From the NCBI GenBank assembly GCA_029222685.1, contig JARHVB010000006.1, forward strand, positions 80,445 to 144,444: a stretch of DNA of 64,000 nucleotides, read 5' to 3'. Below, in pieces: positions 57,972-64,000 of this stretch. The notes beneath the pieces are model-generated. The model saw nothing but the letters and a program-made list of their open reading frames with translations, was not told the DNA's origin and made no database searches. Position 1 is the first letter of the stretch; each line of letters begins with the position of its first letter. The position numbers were made by a program, and so were the translations under genes. This DNA comes from Terripilifer ovatus (GTDB taxonomy: Bacteria; Pseudomonadota; Alphaproteobacteria; Rhizobiales; Beijerinckiaceae).

Positions 57972-59024
57972 ATGTCCACGGCGCGCGACACGCGCGCCGA
58001 GAATGGGATCAGCCGCATGCTGCGTGTCTACGTCCGGGAAAACGATCGCCTTACGCCCCACAACGTCAACGTTACCGCGACGGAGCAGGGGCCTCTGCCG
58101 GACGGCATTTCTCCCTGGCTTGACCTGCTGAACCCGACGCCTGAAGAAGACCGCTTCGTTGAAGCCGCCGTAGGTGTCTCGATCCCGACCCGCGAGGAAA
58201 TGCAGGAGATCGAGGTCTCATCGCGCTTGTACAACGAGAACGGCGCGGAGTTCATGACCATGACGGCGGTGACGCAGCTCGACACCGACGAGCCGGTGCT
58301 GACGCCGATCACCTTCGTGCTGAAGGGCACTTCTCTCGTCACCGTGCGCTATGCCGAGCCACGGCCGTTCCTGATGTTTGCCCTGCGCGTCCAGCGTGCC
58401 AACGCCGTCACCTGCAACACTGGCGAACAGGTGATGCTGAGCCTGATGGAAGCGCTGATCGACCGTATCGCCGATGCGCTGGAACGGGTCGGATCCAAGA
58501 TCGATGTTATCTCGCGCGAAGTGTTCCGCCACAGCGAGCCGACCAACGGCAAGACCAATCGGACCCGCGACTTCCAAAGGGTGATCGTCGAAATCGGCCG
58601 CGAGGGCGACCTGGTGTCGATGGTCCGTGAAAGTCTGTTGTCGATGAACCGCGTGCTCACCTATCACACGGCGGTAACCGACGATGACAAGCGCGCCATC
58701 AAGGAGGCGCGCACGCGCGTGCGCACCTTGCAGCGCGACATCACCTCGCTCACCGATCACTCGGCCTATCTGTCGACCAAGATCAACTTCCTGCTCGATG
58801 CCACCCTGGGCCTCATCAACCTCGAGCAGAACCAGATCATCAAGATCTTCTCCATTGCCGCCGTGGCGCTGATGCCGCCGACCCTGATCGCGTCGATCTA
58901 TGGCATGAATTTCAAGACCATGCCGGAGCTGCAGTGGGAGTTCGGCTATCCGATGGCGGTCGGCGCGATGATCGTCGCCGCTATCCTGCCGGTCATCTAT
59001 TTCCGGCGGCAGGGGTGGCTTTAA
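57972..59024 (+). CDS. corA: CorA-family magnesium/cobalt transporter
   Basis: 350 residues from ATG 57972. ATG 58017 (MLRVYVRENDRL) is an alternative, and neither has a strong ribosome binding site. The large N-terminal cytosolic domain ends in two C-terminal helices with the pore signature YGMNFKTMPE (GMN motif), then EFGYPMAVGAMIVAAILPVIYF. CorA forms a pentameric Mg2+ channel in the inner membrane. It is the last gene before the CRISPR-Cas locus. Confidence 0.93.
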   Translation: MSTARDTRAENGISRMLRVYVRENDRLTPHNVNVTATEQGPLPDGISPWLDLLNPTPEEDRFVEAAVGVSIPTREEMQEIEVSSRLYNENGAEFMTMTAVTQLDTDEPVLTPITFVLKGTSLVTVRYAEPRPFLMFALRVQRANAVTCNTGEQVMLSLMEALIDRIADALERVGSKIDVISREVFRHSEPTNGKTNRTRDFQRVIVEIGREGDLVSMVRESLLSMNRVLTYHTAVTDDDKRAIKEARTRVRTLQRDITSLTDHSAYLSTKINFLLDATLGLINLEQNQIIKIFSIAAVALMPPTLIASIYGMNFKTMPELQWEFGYPMAVGAMIVAAILPVIYFRRQGWL

Positions 59025-59113
59025 AAGGGCGGGTTTTAGCTCATCTGGCGACGATGATGACCGCAGAGAGTTTGCCTGCGAAGTGTTTCCGAGAGTCGTA
59101 TTGCGTTCGGCCA

Positions 59114-59136
59114 GGGCTGCATACAGCCCGGCTTTT
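59114..59136 (+). terminator. Probable terminator after corA
   Basis: GGGCTG (59114-59119) and CAGCCC (59124-59129) enclose CATA and are followed by GGCTTTTG. It lies about 90 bp downstream of the corA stop on the same strand. The T tract is short. Confidence 0.45.
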
Positions 59137-59317
59137 GACTTCGGACCGTTTTAGCCAGTCGCCCCAACTCGCTCGGTCGGCCGCCTGGCTCCAATCCAGT
59201 CAGCGCTTGTCTCACGCCGAAAAATAAATGTAAGTTCACGTGGTTAGAAAGGCGATCGACGGTGGCGAGGAGCGGCCGGCTATGCCGTTCGCTTGCCCTT
59301 GGATTGGAGTCACAAGC

Positions 59318-59397
59318 AAAAAAAGCGCCCGCCGAAGCGAGCGCCTTATCTGGTGCATATCTCAGCTTGTTAACGGCTGGACTGCAATTTCTGAACT
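59318..59397 (-). ncRNA. tracrRNA of the type II-C CRISPR-Cas locus
   Basis: About 80 nt, read divergently from cas9. It ends in a strong terminator: GCGCUCGC-UUCG-GCGGGCGC followed by seven U (complement 59318-59345). The 5' part (complement ~59368-59397, starting AGUUCAGAAAUUGCAG) is the expected anti-repeat, and a middle segment with AUAAGGCG resembles the post-anti-repeat region of other type II-C tracrRNAs. If so, the array repeat should resemble the plus-strand sequence at 59368-59397. The array is not in the window, so pairing with the repeat could not be tested. Confidence 0.72.
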
Positions 59398-59402
59398 AGA
59401 GG

Positions 59403-59431
59403 AACATAACTTATGAAGATTAAGATTTCAA
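59403..59431 (-). promoter_or_regulatory. Promoter of the tracrRNA
   Basis: On the minus strand, TTGAAA (complement 59426-59431) and TATGTT (complement 59403-59408) are separated by 17 bp, a good sigma-70-type promoter. Predicted start is near 59397. The stretch is AT-rich and lies between the divergent tracrRNA and cas9. Confidence 0.6.
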
Positions 59432-59508
59432 ACAAAAAATTCTAAACGAAGAAAACAAGGGGGAGAAGCGGATGCCTCCCCCAATTCGTAAGAAATGAGA
59501 GGGGCGTC

Positions 59509-62500
59509 ATGAGAACCTGGGGTCTGGATCTCGGCACCAATTCACTGGGTTGGGCGATCATCGAAACAAACGGGGAGCCGGGTGAAAACGATGACGGACG
59601 GATTCTCGCTAGTGGTGTGAGGATTTTCTCGCAGTCGGAAATGGCCGGGCGCGATCCGCAGTCCAAAGCGTCGCTGGCGGTGGCCAGGCGCGAAGCCCGT
59701 GGCATGCGGCGGCGGCGGGACCGCTATCTGAAACGCCGGAAGCGCCTGATCGGGCTCTTGACCGAGCATGGCCTCATGCCTGCCGATGAAACAGCGCGCC
59801 TCGATCTCGTGCGCGCCCATGAGGATGGAAAGAACGGCGATCTTTCAGACTCCGTCTACGCGCTGCGGGCCCGCGCCCTGGACAAGGCCCTGACGCCGCA
59901 TGAGATCGGTCGCGTCATTTTTTTATTGGATCAACGGCGCGGGTTTAAATCCAACCGCAAGGCCGATAGCAACGACCCAGAGCAGGGCAAGATTGCCACG
60001 GCGATCCATGCGCTCGACGAAAAAATGATGGAGGAGAAGGCGCGGACTTTCGGTGAATGGCTTTTCCTGCGTCGCCAGCGGGGCCTGTCCGTCCGGGCTC
60101 GCATGCGCGCTGATGGGGAGGGGTATGATTTTTATCCTTCGCGTGCTGCGCTGGAGCGCGAGTTCGACAAGATCATGGATAAGCAGCAACGTTTTCATCC
60201 CGAATTGCTGACCGATGCCGTGGTCCGGGACATTCGTGAGGTGGTCTTCCACCAGCGGCCGTTGAGGCCGGTTTTGCCTGGAAAATGCTCGTATAATCCG
60301 TCCGAGAGCCGGCTGCCCAAAGCGCATCCGCTGTTCCAGACATTCCGGCTGCTCAAGGAAATCAACGAACTGGAAATTGTCGGCGAGGATCAGAGCCACA
60401 TCAAACTGAAGCCGGATCAGCGCGATGCGCTCGTCCTCGCCCTGCGCACCGGACTCAACAAGCAGGGCCGCATGCCGTTCTCGAAGATGAAAGCCCTTCT
60501 GAAGATCGGCAGGGAGGCTCGCTTTAACAAGGAAACCGACAACCGCACCGATCTGGAAGGCGATGTGATCCATTTTCGTTTTTCGCGTCCTGAATGCTTC
60601 GGCGGCCGCTGGGCCGATCTGCCCGTCGAAACTCAAGCTGCGATCACGGAAAAGCTGAGGACCGAGGCCGACTACGGTGCGTTGCTGGGCTGGCTGAGGC
60701 GCGATGCGGGCCTCGACGAAGCGCATGCGAAGTCCGTCGCGGATATCAAGGTTCCGGATGGGTTCGGGCGGCTGGGACAATCGGCCTTGTCCTCGCTGAT
60801 CGATGCCATGAAAGAGGAGGTCGATGACGAGGGCTTTGTCATCACCGAGGCGGAAGCGTCGAAGCGGGTGTATGGCCGTACCAATTCAGAGGCCGATCCG
60901 AACTCCAAAGGCGTCGATGAACTGCCGAAATACCAGGAGATTCTCGCGCGACACATTCCGCCTGGAACCGGCGATCCGAACGATCCCTACGACGAGGAAA
61001 AAGGACGCATCACCAATCCGACGGTTCACATCGCGCTCAACCAATTGCGCCGTGTCGCCAACGCTCTGCTGCGCAAATATGGCAAGCCGGACCGCATCGC
61101 CATCGAAGTCGGGCGCGAGTTGAAGTTGAACGAGCAGCAGCGCAACGAGATTAATAAGACGATCGGGCGCAACACCAAGGCCGCGATCGAACGGGGCAAG
61201 AAGCTGGTCGAGACGTTCAAGCAGGCGGACACCGGGTACAACCGGTTGCGGCTCGAACTATGGGAGGAATTAAATCAGAAGCCGGAAAACCGCGTCTGCA
61301 TCTATTGCGGTAAGCCGGTCGCCGGCCACATGCTTTTTAACGGCGAGACGGACATCGATCATATCCTGCCCTATTCGAAGACGCTGGATGACAGCAAGGC
61401 GAACCGTCTTCTGTGTTGTACCGCCTGCAATCGCGAAAAAAAGAACAGGGCGCCTGCCGACGTGGCGCAGTGGCATGCGCGCTATGGCGAGATATTGTCA
61501 CGCGCCACCACGCTGCCCAAGAACAAGCAATGGCGCTTCGCCGAAGATGCGATGAAACGCTTCGATGCGGACGGAGATTTCTTGGCCCGCCAATTGACGG
61601 ACATGCAATACATTTCCCGCCTTGCTCTGACCTATCTTACCTGTCTCTACGACTATGAAGAAGCGGGTCTCGATGGTGTCTTCAGGCGTCATAGCCGCGT
61701 GCGGGCGCTGCCTGGCCGGATGACGGAGATGCTGCGCCGTCAATGGGCACTCAATGAACTCCTGCACGATCACAATCTCATCGGCGGCGATGTGCGCAAG
61801 CCGAAGAACCGGCTCGACCACCGTCACCACGCCATCGACGCGATTGTCATCGCCTGCTCCTCGCGTTCGATCATTCAGCGGCTGGCCACGGCTTCCGCGC
61901 AAGCCGAAGAGCGCGGAGCGGAGCGCGTGGTGGTGCGAATCACCACGCCATGGTCGACCTTTCGTGACGATGTGCGGGCTGCGGCGGATGCCATTATCGT
62001 CAGTCACAAGCCCGATCATGGCACGGTCAGCCGGGACGGCTATGCCAAGGGACGGGGACAGACGGCCGGCAGGCTGCATAACGACACAGCCTATGGGCAG
62101 ACCGCCGACAAGGACGAGAATGGCAATGATCTCGTTGTAAGGCGCATCTCCATCACGAATATCAAGAGTCCTGCCGACATCAGGAAAATCAGGTCGAACG
62201 CCCATGGCCACTCCGAACTGCGCGACCGGCTCGTGCAGGCGACATCCGGATTAGAAGACAAGGCGTTCGAACGGGCGATGGTGGACTTTGCGAAGACCGA
62301 TGTAAAATTCAAGGGCATTCGCCATGTTCGCATCGCCGAAGTCGAAAAGCCCATCTGGATCACGCATGGGGATGGGCGACACAAGAAGGGCTATCTGCCA
62401 GGCGGTAACGATCGCTTCGATGTGTGGGAGCTGCCGGACGGCAAATGGGACGCCGAAGTCGTGACGACGTTCGATGCGCACCGTCCCGGCTTCGTGTCCC

Positions 62501-62802
62501 GTATGCGGCAGGAAAATCATAACGCCCGGAAAATTATGAGTTTGAAGAAGGGCGATATGGTCGCCTATAACGACCCCGAAAGCGGGGCGCGCGTCGTCGC
62601 CCTGGTGCGCAAATTCGACCAGCGGAACAAGCAGCTTTATCTCGATGCACATAATGAAGCGGGCAACCTCGATCAGCGCGAGAAGGCGAAAACTTATAAG
62701 CCGCTTCGCCCCATGCCCAATCCCTTAAAGAGATACAAGCCGCGTCAGGTCCGTGTCGATGAGATCGGTCAGGTGTTTGATCCGGGACCGTGGTGGGAGT
62801 GA
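59509..62802 (+). CDS. cas9: Cas9, type II-C, compact, with a zinc-type HNH domain
   Basis: 1097 residues. RuvC-I Asp7 lies in MRTWGLDLGTNSLGWAI. The Arg-rich bridge helix is at ~58-80. RuvC-II Glu533 lies in IAIEVGREL. The HNH domain (~595-650) has H618 in DIDHILPYS and N632, flanked by C597-x-x-C600 and C637-x-x-C640, a likely zinc site. RuvC-III has H774 and D777 in HHAIDAIVIA. All nuclease residues are present, so both DNA strands should be cut. The C-terminal ~300 residues should hold the WED and PAM-interacting domains. GAGAGGGG precedes the ATG. cas1 follows after 64 bp. Csn2 and Cas4 are absent from the visible part, which fits type II-C. Confidence 0.97.
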   Translation: MRTWGLDLGTNSLGWAIIETNGEPGENDDGRILASGVRIFSQSEMAGRDPQSKASLAVARREARGMRRRRDRYLKRRKRLIGLLTEHGLMPADETARLDLVRAHEDGKNGDLSDSVYALRARALDKALTPHEIGRVIFLLDQRRGFKSNRKADSNDPEQGKIATAIHALDEKMMEEKARTFGEWLFLRRQRGLSVRARMRADGEGYDFYPSRAALEREFDKIMDKQQRFHPELLTDAVVRDIREVVFHQRPLRPVLPGKCSYNPSESRLPKAHPLFQTFRLLKEINELEIVGEDQSHIKLKPDQRDALVLALRTGLNKQGRMPFSKMKALLKIGREARFNKETDNRTDLEGDVIHFRFSRPECFGGRWADLPVETQAAITEKLRTEADYGALLGWLRRDAGLDEAHAKSVADIKVPDGFGRLGQSALSSLIDAMKEEVDDEGFVITEAEASKRVYGRTNSEADPNSKGVDELPKYQEILARHIPPGTGDPNDPYDEEKGRITNPTVHIALNQLRRVANALLRKYGKPDRIAIEVGRELKLNEQQRNEINKTIGRNTKAAIERGKKLVETFKQADTGYNRLRLELWEELNQKPENRVCIYCGKPVAGHMLFNGETDIDHILPYSKTLDDSKANRLLCCTACNREKKNRAPADVAQWHARYGEILSRATTLPKNKQWRFAEDAMKRFDADGDFLARQLTDMQYISRLALTYLTCLYDYEEAGLDGVFRRHSRVRALPGRMTEMLRRQWALNELLHDHNLIGGDVRKPKNRLDHRHHAIDAIVIACSSRSIIQRLATASAQAEERGAERVVVRITTPWSTFRDDVRAAADAIIVSHKPDHGTVSRDGYAKGRGQTAGRLHNDTAYGQTADKDENGNDLVVRRISITNIKSPADIRKIRSNAHGHSELRDRLVQATSGLEDKAFERAMVDFAKTDVKFKGIRHVRIAEVEKPIWITHGDGRHKKGYLPGGNDRFDVWELPDGKWDAEVVTTFDAHRPGFVSRMRQENHNARKIMSLKKGDMVAYNDPESGARVVALVRKFDQRNKQLYLDAHNEAGNLDQREKAKTYKPLRPMPNPLKRYKPRQVRVDEIGQVFDPGPWWE

Positions 62803-62866
62803 CTGGCGTTAACTAAATATTTATATTTCGCTGAATTGGTTGGGCGGATTGCGCTAATTTCCCGCT

Positions 62867-63793
62867 ATGCAACGTATTGTCGACCTCTCCACTGACGGTC
62901 TGCATGTGGCAGTGCATCGTGGTTTCCTGACCGTTTCGAAGGACCGGGCTGAGCTCGGGCGCATCGCGCTTGACGATATCGGCGGCGTTATCGCTCACGC
63001 GCACGGATTGACGTGGTCCAATGTTGCGTTCACGCGCCTTTCCGAGCGCGCGGTGCCAATCGTCTTATGTGCGGCAAATCATGCGCCAGTTGCCTGCGTC
63101 TGGCCATTGGACGGCAATCATCTTCAGGGCGCGCGCCTGAACGCCCAAGTGGATACGTCACGGCCGTTGGCCAAGCGGCTCTGGCGCGACATCGTCGTTG
63201 CCAAAATTAAAATGCAGGGGGCCGTTCTTGCCTCCATAGGCGCCGAAGCCGGCGGGTTCGATCTGCTCGCTCGAAAGGTTCGTTCTGGCGATCCTGACAA
63301 TGTGGAAGCGCAGGCGGCGCGGCGGTATTGGCCGGCGCTGATGGGAGCCGAATTCCGCCGCGATCAAGCCGGTCACGGGGCCAATGCGCTGTTGAACTAT
63401 GGCTATACGGTACTGCGCGCGACCGTCAGCAGGGCGATTTGCGCCGCCGGCCTCCATCCATCCATCGGCCTCCATCACACTAATCGGGGGAATTCCTTCG
63501 CACTCGCCGACGACCTGATGGAGCCCTATCGGCCGATCGTGGATCGTGCTGTGTATAATCTTGTCCGGAATGGCTGCGCCGAAGTTTCTTCCGAGGCCAA
63601 GACGGCTCTCGCGGCGCTGACGACGCTGGATTTGGCGGCTCCGCATGGCATGAGCCCGCTGCATGTCCATGCCACGCGCCTTGCACAACAACTTGCCGCG
63701 GTTTTCACGCGGGAGGGCGAGAATTTGGATCTGCCCATCCCACCCGATGCGTTGATTCTGAGCGCTCTGGCGCGGCGGGAAGACGCGACATGA
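62867..63793 (+). CDS. cas1: Cas1, CRISPR integrase (type II)
   Basis: 308 residues. The metal-binding residues are E147 in NVEAQAARRYWPALMG, H204 in IGLHHTNRGNSFALADDL and E219 in LMEPYRPIVDRAVYNL. This is the usual Cas1 set. It joins spacers into the array as a complex with Cas2. Its stop overlaps the cas2 start in an ATGA. The gene looks intact, so if Cas2 is lost the adaptation complex cannot form unless another cas2 exists. Confidence 0.96.
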   Translation: MQRIVDLSTDGLHVAVHRGFLTVSKDRAELGRIALDDIGGVIAHAHGLTWSNVAFTRLSERAVPIVLCAANHAPVACVWPLDGNHLQGARLNAQVDTSRPLAKRLWRDIVVAKIKMQGAVLASIGAEAGGFDLLARKVRSGDPDNVEAQAARRYWPALMGAEFRRDQAGHGANALLNYGYTVLRATVSRAICAAGLHPSIGLHHTNRGNSFALADDLMEPYRPIVDRAVYNLVRNGCAEVSSEAKTALAALTTLDLAAPHGMSPLHVHATRLAQQLAAVFTREGENLDLPIPPDALILSALARREDAT

Positions 63794-63896
63794 CCACGTT
63801 ACGAACCCAGAAAAGAGGAGAGCGGACGCAACCGTCGCACATGTCCGCTTATCGGCTGATGTGGATGCTTGTAACTTTCGATTTGCCGGTTGCAAC
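63790..63896 (+). pseudogene. cas2: cas2, interrupted after ~36 codons
   Basis: From ATG 63790 the frame gives MTTLRTQKRGERTQPSHM, then SAYRLMWMLVTFDLPVAT, the start of Cas2 with its metal-binding Asp31 in FDLP. A TAA supplied by inserted DNA follows at 63898-63900. An alternative start, ATG 63841, begins SAYRLMWML directly. Normal Cas2 has roughly 95-110 residues, so most of the fold is missing. The break coincides with a GTAAGCG string like the tip of an IS66-type element. The remainder should lie to the right of the element, outside the window. Confidence 0.8.
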
Positions 63897-64000
63897 GTAA
63901 GCGGAGCTTTGCTCCCATCTGATTGAGTGGTTTCCGTTCGGCTTTCGCTCTGCGATTCTTGGCTGGTCAGAGAGCCAAGAGGAGACTGAAGGCGATGGAA
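63897..64000 (+). mobile_element. Left end of a probable IS66-family insertion sequence (continues past the window)
   Basis: From 63897 the sequence starts GTAAGCGGAGC, which matches the conserved GTAAGCG tips of IS66-family inverted repeats. A GGAG-containing leader and an ATG at 63995 could be the start of the first transposase gene. The 8 bases before it (GTTGCAAC, 63889-63896) are the expected size for an IS66 target duplication. Only ~104 bases are visible, so the right end and transposase are unverified. Confidence 0.65.

Noticed and set aside
59025..59508. A CRISPR array between corA and cas9
   Set aside because: There are no regularly spaced repeats. The single repeat-like segment belongs to the tracrRNA anti-repeat with its own promoter and terminator.
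62803..62866. Small gene or second tracrRNA between cas9 and cas1
   Set aside because: Only 64 AT-rich bases with no hairpin or open frame; at most a promoter.

Overview
The window looks like a chromosomal segment of a GC-rich alphaproteobacterium, most likely of the order Hyphomicrobiales (Rhizobiales). Supporting signs are a DUF1013/TrcR cell-cycle regulator, CpdR, an IalB-domain protein, OpgC, the fdsGBACD formate dehydrogenase operon, tandem AbcR-like (alpha-r15) small RNAs, a rhizobial-type Hsp20 gene with a ROSE-like thermometer, and a site resembling the Irr iron control element. I see no rRNA, no tRNA and no CRISPR array inside the window.

Layout. 1-1000: visibly AT-richer restriction-modification pair (3' end of a BglII/BstYI-type endonuclease and an MT-A70 methyltransferase, tail to tail). 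1008-2475: periplasmic copper handling (DUF1775-PCuAC fusion plus a small secreted protein). 2559-10919: housekeeping and accessory genes (EttA, KAP NTPase with a 2OG-Fe(II) oxygenase, OpgC, a TTC38-type TPR protein, a secreted esterase). 10929-17251: a six-gene minus-strand operon (Old Yellow Enzyme, MFS, isochorismatase-fold amidohydrolase, FMN monooxygenase, maleate isomerase-like enzyme, MFS) that reads as a catabolic route for a nitrogen heterocycle or amide. 18243-22198: diguanylate cyclase, MFS, RuvC, TauE/SafE permease. 22195-28136: NAD-dependent molybdenum formate dehydrogenase fdsG-B-A-fdhD-D. 28292-32043: EutA and UvrC, translationally coupled.

32197-47356: lipoprotein, Prs, TrcR, fatty-acyl-CoA ligase, CBS protein, iron ABC transporter FbpAB without its ATPase, IalB protein, acetyl-CoA synthetase, Hsp20, a Bug-type binding protein and two alpha/beta hydrolases. 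47353-50542: hisN, two tandem small RNAs, N-formylglutamate amidohydrolase and cpdR. 50591-59024: a gamma-glutamyltransferase homologue without the expected nucleophile, a nickel/cobalt exporter with its DUF1007 partner, a fused indolepyruvate oxidoreductase and CorA.

59114-64000: a type II-C CRISPR-Cas locus. A tracrRNA is read divergently from cas9, with a recognisable promoter and a terminator. cas9 and cas1 are intact. cas2 is cut after about 36 codons by what looks like the left end of an IS66-family insertion sequence, so spacer acquisition is probably disabled while interference may persist. The array, if present, lies beyond the right edge. The CRISPR-Cas locus with its broken cas2, the tandem sRNAs and the heterocycle operon are the parts most worth follow-up.
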